DNA from: Kocuria tytonis
Lineage (GTDB): Bacteria > Actinomycetota > Actinomycetes > Actinomycetales > Micrococcaceae
Direction: 5' to 3'
NCBI RefSeq assembly: GCF_003226895.2
Contig: NZ_PNJG02000001.1
Coordinates: forward strand, 186,001 to 250,000
DNA length: 64,000 nt
In this document: one piece after another, positions 8,532 through 18,924 of the stretch
Numbering within the stretch: the stretch's first letter is position 1
Layout of the letters: every line of letters begins with the position of its first letter
Position numbers and translations under genes: made by a program
The notes under the pieces: generated by a model
Database searches by the model: none
What the model saw: only the letters and a program-made list of their open reading frames with translations
Told to the model about the DNA's origin: nothing

Positions 8532-11339
8532 ATGACTGTGGACAGCTTTGGAGCCAAGGACGTTCTCAACGTCAAGGGCACCGACTACGAAATTTTCCGA
8601 CTGGACGCCGTGGAGGGAGCACAGAAGCTCCCCTACAGCCTCAAGGTCCTGCTCGAGAACCTGCTGCGCACCGAGGACGGTGCCAACGTCACGAGCAAAC
8701 ACATCGAGGCCCTGGGTTCCTGGGATCCCGAGGCCCAGCCCGACACGGAGATCCAGTTCACCCCTGGCCGCGTGATCATGCAGGACTTCACCGGCGTTCC
8801 CTGCATCGTGGACCTTGCCACGATGCGTGAGGCCGTGGCGGAACTCGGCGGTGATCCGTCCCGGGTCAACCCGCTGGCTCCGGCCGAGTTGGTCATTGAC
8901 CACTCCGTGCAGATTGACGCGTTCGGTTCCGTGGACGCCATCGAGCGCAACATGGATATCGAGTACCAGCGCAACGGCGAGCGGTACCAGTTCCTACGCT
9001 GGGGTCAGACCGCATTCAACGACTTCAAGGTCGTACCCCCGGGCATGGGTATCGTGCACCAGGTCAACATCGAGAACCTGGCACGCGTGGTCATGACCCG
9101 CGAGGTGGACGGCACCGTTCGCGCGTACCCGGACACCTGCGTGGGCACCGACTCGCACACCACCATGGAAAACGGCATCGGCGTCCTGGGTTGGGGTGTC
9201 GGCGGCATCGAGGCCGAGGCAGCCATGCTGGGCCAGCCGATTTCCATGTTGATCCCGCGCGTTGTGGGCTTCAAGCTCACCGGCGAGATCCCCTCCGGCG
9301 CCACCGCAACCGACGTGGTGCTGACCATCACCGAGATGCTGCGTGAGCACGGTGTGGTGGGCAAGTTCGTGGAGTTCTACGGTGAGGGCGTCGCGGCTGT
9401 GCCGCTGGCCAACCGCGCCACCATCGGCAACATGTCTCCCGAGTTCGGTTCGACCGCCGCGATCTTCCCGATCGACGAGGTCACCATGGACTACCTGCGC
9501 CTGACGGGTCGCTCCGAGGAGCAGGTTGCCCTGGTCGAGGCGTACACCAAGGAACAGGGCATGTGGCACGACCCCTCCAAGGAGATTGCGTTCTCCGAGT
9601 ACCTGGAGCTGGACCTGTCCACCGTGGTTCCCTCGATCGCCGGCCCCAAGCGCCCGCAGGACCGCATTGAGCTCACCAAGTCCAAGCAGCAGTTCCGCGA
9701 AGACCTCACCAACTACGTGTCGGTGGACGAGTCCTCCACCGTGGACCAGGCCGTTGCGGAGTCCTTCCCCGCCTCGGACGCGCCCGCCAACAGCGCCGGT
9801 GACGAGCAGGATCCCTCGGACCAGCCGCGGCACGCTGATGCCACGGACGTGAGCGCTCGCGCGTCCAACCCGGTCAAGGTCGCCATGGAGGACGGCCGCG
9901 AGTTCAATTTGGATCACGGCGCCGTGTCGATCGCCTCGATCACCTCGTGTACCAACACGTCCAACCCGTCCGTCATGATGGCGGCCGCCGTTCTGGCTCG
10001 CAATGCGGTGAGTAAGGGGCTCAAGGCCAAGCCGTGGGTCAAGACGTCCATTGCTCCGGGTTCCAAGGTCGTCACCGACTACTACGAGAAGTCCGGTCTG
10101 GTTCCGGACCTGCAGGAGCTCGGCTTCTACATCGTGGGTTACGGCTGCACCACCTGTATCGGTAACTCCGGCCCGCTCGAGCCCGAGATCTCCCAGACCA
10201 TCCAGGACAACGACCTGGCCGTGACCTCGGTGCTGTCGGGTAACCGTAACTTCGAGGGTCGGATCAACCCGGACGTGAAGATGAACTACCTCGCGTCCCC
10301 GCCGCTGGTCATCGCCTACGCCCTGGCCGGAACCATGGACTTCGACTTCGAGAACGAGGCCCTGGGCCAGGACTCGGACGGCAAGGACGTGTACCTCAAG
10401 GACATCTGGCCGGACCCCACCGAGGTGCAGAAGATCATCGACGCCTCGATCGACACCGAGATGTTCGACCGCGAGTACGGCATGATCTTCGACGGCGACG
10501 AGCGCTGGCAGAACCTCGACACCCCCACGGGCGATGTGTTCGAGTGGGACCCCGAGTCCACCTACGTGCGCAAGCCACCGTACTTCGAGGGCATGTCCCT
10601 GGAGACCACCTCGGTGGAGGACGTCGCGGGCGCCCGCGTGCTGCTCAAGCTCGGCGACTCCGTGACCACGGACCACATCTCCCCGGCCGGCTCCTTCAAG
10701 TCGGACACCCCGGCGGGCAAGTACCTCACCGAGCACGGCGTGGCGCGCAAGGACTTCAACTCCTACGGCTCCCGCCGCGGCAACCACGAGGTCATGATCC
10801 GTGGCACGTTCGCGAACATCCGCATCAAGAACCAGCTCCTGGACGGCGTCGAGGGTGGTTTCACCCGCGACTTCACCCGAGACGGCGGCCCCCAGGCCGC
10901 GGTGTACGACGCCGCCATGAACTACCAGGAGGCCGGCGTGCCCCTGGTGGTGCTCGGCGGCAAGGAGTACGGCTCCGGGTCCTCGCGTGACTGGGCGGCC
11001 AAGGGCACGTCCCTGCTGGGTGTGCGCGCGGTCATCGCGCAGTCCTACGAGCGCATTCACCGCTCCAACCTGATCGGCATGGGTGTGCTGCCCCTGCAGT
11101 TCACCGAGGGCGAGTCCGCGGACTCCCTGGGCCTGGACGGCACCGAGACCTTCTCGATCGAAGGGGTGACCGCTCTCAACGAGGGCACCACCCCCAAGAC
11201 CCTAAAGGTCACCGCCACCAGGGAGGACGGCTCCACCGTGGAGTTCGACGCCGTGCTGCGCATCGACACCCCGGGTGAGGCCGACTACTACCGCAACGGC
11301 GGCATCCTGCAGTACGTGCTGCGCCAGATCGCCAAGTAG
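8532..11339 (+). CDS. acnA: Aconitate hydratase
   Basis: Interconverts citrate and isocitrate in the TCA cycle and can bind mRNA when its cluster is lost. The 935-residue protein is AcnA/IRP1-like. The three cluster ligands are visible as Cys473 in SCTNTS and Cys539/Cys542 in [10 protein letters not shown]. The swivel domain near the C-terminus has [13 protein letters not shown] and [13 protein letters not shown]. An acidic insertion at about 400-450 is usual in actinobacteria. AGAGGAG precedes the ATG. Codon use is odd: up to about 10,300 many codons end in T or A, after which the normal G/C endings return. Confidence 0.97.
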   Translation: MTVDSFGAKDVLNVKGTDYEIFRLDAVEGAQKLPYSLKVLLENLLRTEDGANVTSKHIEALGSWDPEAQPDTEIQFTPGRVIMQDFTGVPCIVDLATMREAVAELGGDPSRVNPLAPAELVIDHSVQIDAFGSVDAIERNMDIEYQRNGERYQFLRWGQTAFNDFKVVPPGMGIVHQVNIENLARVVMTREVDGTVRAYPDTCVGTDSHTTMENGIGVLGWGVGGIEAEAAMLGQPISMLIPRVVGFKLTGEIPSGATATDVVLTITEMLREHGVVGKFVEFYGEGVAAVPLANRATIGNMSPEFGSTAAIFPIDEVTMDYLRLTGRSEEQVALVEAYTKEQGMWHDPSKEIAFSEYLELDLSTVVPSIAGPKRPQDRIELTKSKQQFREDLTNYVSVDESSTVDQAVAESFPASDAPANSAGDEQDPSDQPRHADATDVSARASNPVKVAMEDGREFNLDHGAVSIASITSCTNTSNPSVMMAAAVLARNAVSKGLKAKPWVKTSIAPGSKVVTDYYEKSGLVPDLQELGFYIVGYGCTTCIGNSGPLEPEISQTIQDNDLAVTSVLSGNRNFEGRINPDVKMNYLASPPLVIAYALAGTMDFDFENEALGQDSDGKDVYLKDIWPDPTEVQKIIDASIDTEMFDREYGMIFDGDERWQNLDTPTGDVFEWDPESTYVRKPPYFEGMSLETTSVEDVAGARVLLKLGDSVTTDHISPAGSFKSDTPAGKYLTEHGVARKDFNSYGSRRGNHEVMIRGTFANIRIKNQLLDGVEGGFTRDFTRDGGPQAAVYDAAMNYQEAGVPLVVLGGKEYGSGSSRDWAAKGTSLLGVRAVIAQSYERIHRSNLIGMGVLPLQFTEGESADSLGLDGTETFSIEGVTALNEGTTPKTLKVTATREDGSTVEFDAVLRIDTPGEADYYRNGGILQYVLRQIAK

Positions 11340-11395
11340 CCCGTACGCGGTCACGCACCGCTGACGCCACCGGCTGGCTGCCCCTACGGGGGTCG

Positions 11396-11439
11396 CCGGC
11401 CGGTGGCATGTCCGGTGCACCGGACATGCCACCGGCCGG
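11396..11439. terminator. 44-bp perfect palindrome after acnA
   Basis: A gap-free inverted repeat centred on GTGCAC, each arm 22 nt. It starts 57 nt after the acnA stop and about 110 nt before dxs. Transcribed, it forms a very stable hairpin with no T-tract, as is common for actinobacterial terminators. A dyad protein-binding site for dxs control cannot be excluded. Confidence 0.6.
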
Positions 11440-11552
11440 TGCGGTGCGAGTAGGATCGGACGGAGCATTCGGGCGCACGGCCATGTCGCGGTCGGGACCC
11501 CTACCCGGCCCGGGCGGTTCCGACGCCCCGAGAGACCCACGGAGAGCAGGCA

Positions 11553-13625
11553 ATGACGCTTCTGGAGACCATCGAGGGACCCGAGGACCTGAAGGGTCTG
11601 GACGCAGCGGCCATGGCGCAACTGGCCGACGAGATCAGGGAATTCCTGATCAACTACGTCTCGGCCACGGGCGGGCACCTGGGGCCCAACCTGGGTGTGG
11701 TGGAGTTGACGCTGGCCGTGCACCGCGTGTTCTCCTCACCCCGCGACTCGGTGGTCTTCGACACCGGGCACCAGTCCTACGTCCACAAGCTGCTCACGGG
11801 CCGCCAGGACTTCGCCACGCTGCGTCAGGAGGGTGGTCTCGCGGGCTACCCGTCCCGCGCGGAGTCCGAGCACGACATCGTGGAGTCCTCGCACGCGTCG
11901 TCGTCCCTGTCCTGGGCGGACGGCATCTCCCGGGGCTACGCGCTCACCAACCAGGACGACCGGCACACCGTGGCCGTGATCGGTGACGGTGCGCTGACGG
12001 GTGGCATGGCGTGGGAGGCCGTGAACAACATCGCCTCGGACCGTGACCGCAAGGTGGTCATCGTGGTCAACGACAACGGCAGGTCCTACGCCCCCACGGT
12101 GGGCGGCTTCGCGAACCACCTCAAGGACCTGCAGTCCAGCGTGCAGCAGGGCGTGGACGCGATGCGCACGGACCGCCGCTACGAGCAGACGCTGGAGAAG
12201 GCCAAGCGGCTGCTCACCTCCTCCGGGCCCCTGGGCCAGGCGGTCTACCGCGGTCTGCACGGCATGAAGCAGGGCATCAAGGACGTGGTGGTCCAGCAGG
12301 GGATCTTCGAGGACCTCGGCATGAAGTACGTGGGCCCCGTGGACGGCCACGACCTGTCGGCCATGGAGCAGGCGCTGACGAACGCCCGCAACTACGGCGG
12401 CCCCGTGATCGTCCACGCCATCACGGAGAAGGGCCACGGGTACCTCCCGGCCCGCCTGGACGAGAACGACCAGTTCCACTCGGTGCCCGTGATCGACCCC
12501 GAGACCGGCAGACCCACGGGCACCGCTTCCGCCCGGACGTGGACCCACGTGTTCCGGGACGAGATCGCGGCCATCGCGGACGAACGCCCGGACGTCGTGG
12601 GCGTCACGGGAGCGATGCTCATTCCCATGGGGCTGCAGAAGATGCAGCTGGCGCACCCCGAGCGCGTGGTGGACGTGGGGATCGCCGAGCAGCACGCCCT
12701 GACCATGGCCGCGGGCATGGCGTTCAGCGGACTGCACCCCGTGGTGGGTCTCTACGCCACCTTCCTGAACCGCGGGTTCGACCAGCTGCTCATGGACGTG
12801 GGGCTGCACCGCGCGGGAGTCACCGTGGTCCTGGACCGCGCGGGTGTCACGGGACCGGACGGCCCCAGTCACCACGGCATGTGGGACCTCGCGCTGCTGC
12901 AGATCGTGCCGGGGCTGCACCTCGCGGCGCCCCGTGACGAGGCCACCATGGTGGAGGAGCTGCGCGAGGCGGTGGCGGTCCCGGACGCGCCCACCGTGGT
13001 GCGCTACCCCAAGGGCGCCGTGGGCGCCCCGATCCCCGCCCTGGAGCGGCGTGCCGACGGCGTGGACGTGCTGGCCCGCAACGGGGAGGTCGGGGAGGGG
13101 CGGGTCCACCGCGACGTCCTGCTCGTGGGCGTGGGTGCCATGTGCGTGACCGCGCTGGACGTCTCCGAGCGCCTCGCCGCGCACGGTGTCTCCTCCACGG
13201 TGGCGGATCCCCGCTGGGTGCTGCCCGTGGCCGACTCCGTGGTGGAACTCGCGGACGAGCACCGGATCGTCGTGGTCATCGAGGACGGTGTGCGCGCCGG
13301 GGGCATCGGCTCGCTCATCCGCCAGCAGATGCGCGCCCAGGGTGTGGACACCGCCCTCAACGAGGTGGGACTGCCCACGGAGTTCCTCGAGCACGCCAGC
13401 CGGGACCAGATCCTGCGGCACACGGGTGTGACCGCGCAGCGGATCGCGCAGGACACCCTCGCCTCGGTCCTGGGCACCAAGGTCCCGTACGCCCGCCCCG
13501 TGGTGGACGACGACGACGCCGCACCGCTCGCGGCCCCGCGTCTGGTCACGGAGCCCCGCACGTCCGGCGACGCCCACCCGTCCACGGAATCCCAGCCGTC
13601 CGGTGAGCGCGGCGAGGACGCCTGA
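11553..13625 (+). CDS. dxs: 1-deoxy-D-xylulose-5-phosphate synthase
   Basis: First enzyme of the MEP isoprenoid pathway: condenses pyruvate and glyceraldehyde 3-phosphate using thiamine diphosphate. The 690-residue protein has the DXS signatures: [13 protein letters not shown], the TPP/Mg motif [16 protein letters not shown], the [15 protein letters not shown] segment of the transketolase pyrimidine domain and a C-terminal transketolase domain. A roughly 50-residue Pro/Ser/Asp tail follows the last domain. ACGGAGAG precedes the ATG. It feeds undecaprenyl and polyprenyl phosphate, which UppP and the mannosyltransferase in this window use. Confidence 0.97.
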   Translation: MTLLETIEGPEDLKGLDAAAMAQLADEIREFLINYVSATGGHLGPNLGVVELTLAVHRVFSSPRDSVVFDTGHQSYVHKLLTGRQDFATLRQEGGLAGYPSRAESEHDIVESSHASSSLSWADGISRGYALTNQDDRHTVAVIGDGALTGGMAWEAVNNIASDRDRKVVIVVNDNGRSYAPTVGGFANHLKDLQSSVQQGVDAMRTDRRYEQTLEKAKRLLTSSGPLGQAVYRGLHGMKQGIKDVVVQQGIFEDLGMKYVGPVDGHDLSAMEQALTNARNYGGPVIVHAITEKGHGYLPARLDENDQFHSVPVIDPETGRPTGTASARTWTHVFRDEIAAIADERPDVVGVTGAMLIPMGLQKMQLAHPERVVDVGIAEQHALTMAAGMAFSGLHPVVGLYATFLNRGFDQLLMDVGLHRAGVTVVLDRAGVTGPDGPSHHGMWDLALLQIVPGLHLAAPRDEATMVEELREAVAVPDAPTVVRYPKGAVGAPIPALERRADGVDVLARNGEVGEGRVHRDVLLVGVGAMCVTALDVSERLAAHGVSSTVADPRWVLPVADSVVELADEHRIVVVIEDGVRAGGIGSLIRQQMRAQGVDTALNEVGLPTEFLEHASRDQILRHTGVTAQRIAQDTLASVLGTKVPYARPVVDDDDAAPLAAPRLVTEPRTSGDAHPSTESQPSGERGEDA

Positions 13626-13750
13626 GCCGGACGAGGGCCTCCCAGCGGAAGGGGCCCGGAGCAGGCACCCGGGAAACCGGCGCGGGCGGGCCCGGCGCAC
13701 CGTTCACGGGGCGACGGGGATGGCCTCGACGGGCGGACCGCGCGGCGGCC

Positions 13751-14257
13751 TCAGCCCACGATCACGCGTCCGTTCTCCACCTTCACGGGGTAGGGGCTGA
13801 GACCTGTGGTGGCCGGCCCGCCCGTCACATCCCCCGACGCCATGTCGAACACGGAGTTGTGGCACGGGCACACGAACTGCTTGTCGGCGGGGTTCACCAT
13901 GCACCCCTGGTGCGGGCACACGGGGGAGTAGGCCGTGAACGTCCCCTTCTCGGGCTGACCCACCACGGCCTTCACGCCACCCTTGTCCACCGTGATCCCG
14001 GATCCGACCGGGACGTCTGCGGCGGCAGCCACGTCCGTGGGGGTGCTGGGCGCGGAAGGGCTCGCAGCGGCGTCGGAGTCCCGCCCGGAACCGCACGCGC
14101 TCAGCGCGAGGGCCCCCGCGGCGGTGAGCCCGGCGACCCCTACCGCGCGGCGTCGTGAGGGGCCGGTCGCGGGGGCGTGCGCGGCGGACTCGTGAGCGGC
14201 GTCCCGGGACCGGGTGCCGTGCGCGTCCTGGGTGGTCGAAGCGGCTGGGTGGGTCAT
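13751..14257 (-). CDS. Rieske [2Fe-2S] domain lipoprotein, Tat-dependent
   Basis: Predicted 168-residue exported iron-sulphur protein. A twin-arginine signal (SRRRAVG at about 34-40) is followed by a hydrophobic segment and a lipobox ending in Cys55 (LSAC), so it should be folded first, exported by Tat and anchored as a lipoprotein. The C-terminal domain has both cluster motifs, CPHQGC and CPCHNS. It may pass electrons outside the cytochrome bc complex; the partner is unknown. ATG at 14257 was preferred because GAGAGGA precedes it. It is convergent to dxs. Confidence 0.9.
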   Translation of the reverse strand: MTHPAASTTQDAHGTRSRDAAHESAAHAPATGPSRRRAVGVAGLTAAGALALSACGSGRDSDAAASPSAPSTPTDVAAAADVPVGSGITVDKGGVKAVVGQPEKGTFTAYSPVCPHQGCMVNPADKQFVCPCHNSVFDMASGDVTGGPATTGLSPYPVKVENGRVIVG

Positions 14258-14416
14258 GGTGGCGGGGTCCTCTCGTGGTCGGTTCCACCTCATCCTAGGG
14301 CGCGACGACGCGCGGCCGCGGGACGGCGTGGGGGCCCGATCCCACCCGTTTCCTCAGTACCATGGGGGCAGGAGCGTGCCGGTCGATCCGGCTCGCGAAA
14401 ACGAGAGGGAGACACC

Positions 14417-14845
14417 ATGATCAAGCGTCTTGCATTTGTGGCCGGTTTCGGGATCGGCTTCGTGGTCGGTTCGGCGTCCGGCCGGAAGAGCTACGAGTCC
14501 CTGCGTGAGAGTGCCCTCAACACCTGGAACGACCCCAAGGTCCAGGCCAAGGTCTCCGAGGGCACCGACTGGGTGAAGTCCGAGGTCCCCGTGGTGGGCG
14601 AGAAGATCGCCGAGGGCGCGCAGAAGGCCGGCGGCACCGTGGCCGCCAAGGCCTCCGACGGCGCCTCGGCCGTGAAGGACAGGGCCGCGGACGGTGCGTC
14701 CTCCGTGAAGGAGAAGGCCCAGAACACCTCCGCCGCGTCCGCGAAGTCCTCGGACGCCAAGCTGCCGAAGCCCGCGACCACCGAGAAGGACGTGGACATG
14801 GAGCCGGCGCACCCGGCCCCGGACGCCAAGGACATGAAGAACTGA
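14417..14845 (+). CDS. YtxH-like stress/membrane-associated protein
   Basis: Predicted 142-residue protein. A short hydrophobic N-terminus (MIKRLAFVAGFGIGFVVG) is followed by an SGRKSYESLRE motif as in YtxH-like and related actinobacterial proteins. The rest is Ala/Lys/Asp-rich, probably helical or disordered, with repeated KDRAADGASSVKE-like segments that resemble LEA-type sequences. A role in stress or envelope protection is inferred from composition only. GAGAGGGAG precedes the ATG. It is divergent from the Rieske gene. Confidence 0.6.
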   Translation: MIKRLAFVAGFGIGFVVGSASGRKSYESLRESALNTWNDPKVQAKVSEGTDWVKSEVPVVGEKIAEGAQKAGGTVAAKASDGASAVKDRAADGASSVKEKAQNTSAASAKSSDAKLPKPATTEKDVDMEPAHPAPDAKDMKN

Positions 14846-14884
14846 AGCACTGACGGGCGCGGGCCCTGCTCCGCGTCTCCGCGC

Positions 14885-14921
14885 GGCAGTGGCCGCACAC
14901 CCCGGGTGTGCGGCCACTGCC
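14885..14921. terminator. Bidirectional terminator hairpin
   Basis: An 18-bp perfect stem with a single-base centre lies between the convergent YtxH-like gene and RNase D gene, 40 nt and 27 nt from their stops. It can serve both. Confidence 0.75.
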
Positions 14922-14947
14922 GTGTCCACGACGGCGCCGTGCGCCGC

Positions 14948-16210
14948 TCAGTCCACGGTGTCCGGTGCCCTGTCCGCACGGCGGCGGGCACGCAGCGCAC
15001 GCCACGCGGACCCGATCACGGGGGCCACGCGCTCCACCTGCCACGAGCGGGCGCCGAGTTCCCGCAACCGCTGCGCCACGGCGTCGTCGGAGGTGGACCG
15101 GGGCGGCTGCCAGCAGAAGCGGCGCAGGTGCTCCGGGGTGAGGAGGTTCTCCGGGGGCAGTCCCAGCTCCTCGGCGAGCTCCGCGACGGCGGGCTTGAGC
15201 GCCTTCAGCCGGGCGGCGGCCTCGGGGCGCTTCGTCTCCCAGCCCTTGACCGTTGGCAGGGCGTCGGAGGGGACGGTGGCCGGAACCGGCTCCTCGGTCA
15301 GGCGGGCGTCCTGCACCGCGGCCAGCCAGCGGGGCGCCTCGCGGGAGGCGAGCCGACCGTGGAAGCCGGGCGTGGCCATCAGCTGCGGCACGGTGCGGGG
15401 CATGGCGTTGGCGGCGGCCACGATCGCCGAGTCCGGGAGCAGGCGCGTGGGCGCCAGGTCCTTGTGCCGGGCCAGCGCCTCGCGCGCCTGCCACAGGTTG
15501 CGCAGCGCCGTGAGCTTCCGCCGTCCGCGCACGTTGCCCATCCCGTGCGTGCGGCGCCACGGATCCTGCCGGGGCGGGGCGGGTGCGGCGGCGCGGATGT
15601 GCTCGAACTCCTCGAACGCCCACTCCAGCTTGCCGGCCTGCGCCAGGCGCTCCTCGGTGGCCCACCGCAGCTGCACCAGCACCTCCACGTCCAGTGCCGC
15701 GTAGTTCAGCCAGTCCGCGGGCAGCGGGCGCTGCGACCAGTCCACGGCGGAGTGCTCCTTGGACAGCGTGAAGCCCAGCAGCTCCTCCGTCATGGACGCG
15801 AGGCCCACCTTGCGCAGTCCGAGCAGCCGCCCGCCCAGCTCGGTGTCGAACAGCCGGTCCGGGTGCATGTCCAGTTCGGCCAGGCACGGCATGTCCTGGG
15901 TGGCGGCGTGCAGCACCCACTCGACGCCGCGCAGCGCCTCGTTCACGACGGCGAGTGAACCCACGGCCTCGGGGTCGATGAGGATGGTGCCCGCGCCCTC
16001 GCGGCGCAGCTGGACCAGGAAGGCCCGCTGGCCGTAGCGGAAACCGGACGCCCGCTCGGTGTCGATGGCCACGGGCCCGGTGGCCGCGGCGAGCTGCTCG
16101 GCGGCTCGGGTCAGGCCGCGGGCGGTGTCCACCACGCGGGGTATCCCCTCGGCGGGCCCGTTCAGGTGCACGGTCGCGGGGATGGGCAGGTGCTCGAACC
16201 CGGGCACCAC
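14948..16210 (-). CDS. Ribonuclease D-family 3'-5' exonuclease with HRDC domain
   Basis: Predicted 420-residue exonuclease that trims RNA 3' ends. The DEDD-type domain is at about 30-200: AIDTERASGF (motif I), LHAATQDMPCL (motif II) and NYAALDVEVL (motif III). An HRDC helical domain for nucleic-acid binding (about 220-310) and a C-terminal region follow. In actinobacteria it is usually beside the DUF3000 gene, as here (Rv2681/Rv2680). The start is uncertain: two adjacent GTG codons at 16210/16207 have no clear Shine-Dalgarno, and a start further upstream is possible. Confidence 0.88.
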   Translation of the reverse strand: MVPGFEHLPIPATVHLNGPAEGIPRVVDTARGLTRAAEQLAAATGPVAIDTERASGFRYGQRAFLVQLRREGAGTILIDPEAVGSLAVVNEALRGVEWVLHAATQDMPCLAELDMHPDRLFDTELGGRLLGLRKVGLASMTEELLGFTLSKEHSAVDWSQRPLPADWLNYAALDVEVLVQLRWATEERLAQAGKLEWAFEEFEHIRAAAPAPPRQDPWRRTHGMGNVRGRRKLTALRNLWQAREALARHKDLAPTRLLPDSAIVAAANAMPRTVPQLMATPGFHGRLASREAPRWLAAVQDARLTEEPVPATVPSDALPTVKGWETKRPEAAARLKALKPAVAELAEELGLPPENLLTPEHLRRFCWQPPRSTSDDAVAQRLRELGARSWQVERVAPVIGSAWRALRARRRADRAPDTVD

Positions 16211-16360
16211 GATTTCTGGTGGCCCCGGTTCACGGGCGGGTATCGGATCACTGGCGTTGCTGTTGATGGTGGTGTTCCTCGGAGGATGACGTGACGGCGG
16301 CGGGCCTGGTTCCGCACCGCCGTGCAGGGTGCAATGGTTCAGTGCGGGCAGCTGTGCGGT

Positions 16361-16975
16361 TCACACACAGGCCGCGCCCTCGTGCTGCGGGGGAAGACCG
16401 GCCGCGGCGCACAGGACGTCCGCCCACGCACGCACATGGGTCGGCGCCCAGTGCGGTGCACCGCCGAGGGGCACGGGGGTCCAGGAGGCCCGGACCTCCA
16501 CCCGGGCGACGTCCACCCGGTCCGCGAGGCTGCCGTAGTGCCGCTCGACCGTGCGGGACGCCGTTCCGCCCTCCGCCGTGAACCGGGCCCCGTGCTCCTC
16601 GAGGGTGTCGGTGAGCCAGGACCAGCTGACGTCGGTGAGCAGATCGTCCCGGCCCATCTCGGTGTCCATGCGGGAGCGGAACCAGCTCACGATCCGGAAC
16701 GGACCCTGCCACGGCTGCGGGCAGGACTCGTCGTAGAGCACCACGAACCGGCCGGAGGCGGGCGCCTCGCGTGCCGGGGCGGCGTCGGCGGGTGCGGTGT
16801 CCCCGTGCCGGGCGTGGCCGACCTCCGCGGCGAAGGAGATGGCGTGGGGCGCGAGCCCGCGCGGAGGGGTGATCCGGCTCAGGGTGACCTCCGGGCGGAA
16901 CCGGGCACCCTCGAGGGACCGCACGACTGCGCGGAATGCCTCCGGAGTGCTGTTCAGCTCGGTCACCGCTCCCAC
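16361..16975 (-). CDS. DUF3000 family protein
   Basis: Predicted 204-residue soluble protein of an actinobacterial family with unknown function. Recognisable segments are the N-terminal FRAVVRSL, FVVLYDESCPQPWQGPFR in the middle, and SWSWLTDTLEEHGA. The pairing with RNase D is conserved in mycobacteria (Rv2680) and suggests a role in RNA metabolism, but this rests on context only. GTG at 16975 lies 6 nt after a minus-strand TACTGT box, so the message is probably leaderless. About 150 nt separate it from RNase D. Confidence 0.85.
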   Translation of the reverse strand: MGAVTELNSTPEAFRAVVRSLEGARFRPEVTLSRITPPRGLAPHAISFAAEVGHARHGDTAPADAAPAREAPASGRFVVLYDESCPQPWQGPFRIVSWFRSRMDTEMGRDDLLTDVSWSWLTDTLEEHGARFTAEGGTASRTVERHYGSLADRVDVARVEVRASWTPVPLGGAPHWAPTHVRAWADVLCAAAGLPPQHEGAACV

Positions 16976-16981
16976 AAGGTC

Positions 16982-16987
16982 ACAGTA
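16982..16987 (-). promoter_or_regulatory. -10 box of the DUF3000 gene (leaderless)
   Basis: Minus-strand TACTGT lies 6 nt before the GTG start of the DUF3000 gene. No Shine-Dalgarno is present. Confidence 0.5.
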
Positions 16988-17076
16988 ACCACACCGTGAG
17001 CCCCGTGAGCGGGTTTGGCCTCGTGTCGTCCCCGCGCGTCACGCGGTGTGCCGCCGATCGACCCCGGAGCGGGCTG

Positions 17077-17532
17077 CTACGCCTCGGGGACCAGGCGCAG
17101 GGACACCGAGTTCATGCAGTAGCGCAGATCCGTGGGGGTGTCGTACCCCTCGCCCTCGAACACGTGGCCGAGGTGCGAGTCGCACGTGGCGCAGCGCACC
17201 TCCACGCGCTTCATGCCAAGGCTGGTGTCCTCGATGTAGCGCACCCGGTCCTCGGCCAGCGGGGCGAAGAACGAGGGCCACCCGCAGTGGGCCGAGAACT
17301 TGGTCTCGGAACGGAACAGCTCGGCACCGCACGCCCGGCACTCGTAGACGCCCGTGGTGGTGGTGTCCACGTACTCGCCCGTGTTCGGGGGCTCGGTGCC
17401 GGCCTCGCGCAGCACCCGGTACTCCATGGGGGTCAGCAGCTCGCGCCACTGGGCGTCGGTGCGCGCGGCCGCGGCCTCCGGGCTCGGTGCGGTGCCGGTC
17501 TCCTGCGGTCGGGACTCAGGGTTGGTGGTCAC
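17077..17532 (-). CDS. msrB: Peptide-methionine (R)-S-oxide reductase
   Basis: Repairs methionine-R-sulfoxide in proteins after oxidative damage. The 151-residue protein has two zinc-binding CxxC pairs (Cys65/Cys68 and Cys114/Cys117), the substrate pocket CGWPSF, and the catalytic Cys139 in RYCMNSVSL. The first 25 residues are a low-complexity extension. GTG at 17532 follows GGAGG by about 7 nt. The resolving cysteine used by some MsrBs at the position before the pocket is not obvious, so reduction may rely on another thiol system such as thioredoxin or mycothiol. Confidence 0.95.
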   Translation of the reverse strand: MTTNPESRPQETGTAPSPEAAAARTDAQWRELLTPMEYRVLREAGTEPPNTGEYVDTTTTGVYECRACGAELFRSETKFSAHCGWPSFFAPLAEDRVRYIEDTSLGMKRVEVRCATCDSHLGHVFEGEGYDTPTDLRYCMNSVSLRLVPEA

Positions 17533-17645
17533 GGTTGTGCCTCCGGTCGTCGATGTCGTTCTCGTGAGAGTGCAACCACGGGGCGCGTGCGGTTATGCCC
17601 GCGCGCGCCCGTTCCGGGGGCGGGCGGACGTGTCAGAATGGCGCC

Positions 17646-18881
17646 ATGGCATGGCTGAGCTCCCCCGGGCGGGACCCGGAGACGACCCGTTCGTGGCAGC
17701 ACGGCGCCCTCGTGGGTGCTGCGGCGAGCATCGGCGCCGCGTCGGCGACGTTCGCGGTCTCCGGCGGGATCGCCGCCCTCGTGGCCCGCCACGTGGTGAC
17801 CCCCACCACCCGGCCCGGCAACGTCACGGTGCTCAAGCTCGAGAAGGACCCCAACTCGGGGCAGGACCTCGTGACCCTGCCGGCCACGCCGGACACGCGC
17901 GTTGCCGGCACCTACGCACTGCGCTTCGACAACGGCGCGGGGCTCGCGCGCATCGGCTTCGTGGTGCGCCAGACCGGTGGGACGGTCACCCGGCTGGTGG
18001 AGCGCGTCTACCGCGGGGAACTGGCGGAGGGCAAGCGCGGGTGGTGGACCGGAACCGTCTACGCGCGCCCCTCCGACGCCGGTCTCGCCTACCGCAAGGT
18101 GAAGATCCCCACGGCCCTCGGTCCCGCGCCCGCGTGGCTGGTGCCCGGGGACGGGGACACCGCGCGTCCGGACCACGGCGGGACGTGGGCCGTCATGGTG
18201 CACGGGCGCGGCGCGCAGCGCCCGGAGTGCATCCGCGGGGCACGGGTCGCCCACCAGCTGGGCCTGTACTCGCTCATCGTGTCCTACCGCAACGACCAGG
18301 AGGCGCCCGCCACGGACGACAACCGGTACGGGCTCGGATTCACGGAGTGGGAGGACGTGCAGGCCGGGATCCGCTACGCGCTCGAGCACGGGGCGCAGGA
18401 CATCGTGCTGTTCGGGTGGTCCATGGGCGGGGCCATCGTGCTGCGCACCACCGAACTCACCGAGTTCAAGGACCGGATCAGGGCCCTCGTGCTCACGGGG
18501 CCCGTGGTGGACTGGTACGAGCTGCTGGCCCACCAGACCCGCATCCACCGGATCCCGCGCCGGGTGGGCCGGATGGCCGCGGACCTGATCTCGCACCGCA
18601 TGGGCCCGCGCATCACCGGGCTGGCGGAGCCCCTGGACCTGCACGCCCTCGACTGGCTCTCCCGGTGGGAGGACATCACCACGCCCACGCTGATCCTGCA
18701 CTCCACGGACGACGAGGTGGTGCCCGTGGCCGGCTCGGTCAAGCTCGCGGACCTCAACCCGCACGTGGACTTCGTGGGCTTCTCGGGAGCGCGCCACACG
18801 AAGGAGTGGAACATCGACCGCAAGCGCTACGAACGCGCCATCGGCGACTGGCTCACGGCAGTGCTGCGGCCCGGGCGCTGA
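17646..18881 (+). CDS. Alpha/beta hydrolase with N-terminal membrane segment
   Basis: Predicted 411-residue serine hydrolase. A hydrophobic segment at about 21-49 probably anchors it in the membrane. The alpha/beta fold starts near 180 (WAVMVHGRG, oxyanion region). The nucleophile is Ser259 in GWSMGG, the acid is in HSTDDEVVP and the histidine in GARHTKEW. Substrate is unknown, and lipase/esterase or acyl-peptidase activity is equally possible. CAGAAT lies 6 nt before the ATG, hinting at a leaderless transcript. It converges on sufE with a shared terminator. Confidence 0.82.
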   Translation: MAWLSSPGRDPETTRSWQHGALVGAAASIGAASATFAVSGGIAALVARHVVTPTTRPGNVTVLKLEKDPNSGQDLVTLPATPDTRVAGTYALRFDNGAGLARIGFVVRQTGGTVTRLVERVYRGELAEGKRGWWTGTVYARPSDAGLAYRKVKIPTALGPAPAWLVPGDGDTARPDHGGTWAVMVHGRGAQRPECIRGARVAHQLGLYSLIVSYRNDQEAPATDDNRYGLGFTEWEDVQAGIRYALEHGAQDIVLFGWSMGGAIVLRTTELTEFKDRIRALVLTGPVVDWYELLAHQTRIHRIPRRVGRMAADLISHRMGPRITGLAEPLDLHALDWLSRWEDITTPTLILHSTDDEVVPVAGSVKLADLNPHVDFVGFSGARHTKEWNIDRKRYERAIGDWLTAVLRPGR

Positions 18882-18895
18882 CGCCCGGGCCGCAG
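18864..18895. terminator. Bidirectional terminator hairpin overlapping a stop codon
   Basis: A 14-bp GC stem (18864-18877 with 18882-18895) whose loop holds the TGA of the alpha/beta hydrolase gene. Outer bases (CAGTG/CACTG) can extend it past a 2-nt bulge. It lies between convergent genes. Confidence 0.7.
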
Positions 18896-18924
18896 GACAC
18901 TGCGTGACATCCGCAGGCGCGGAC

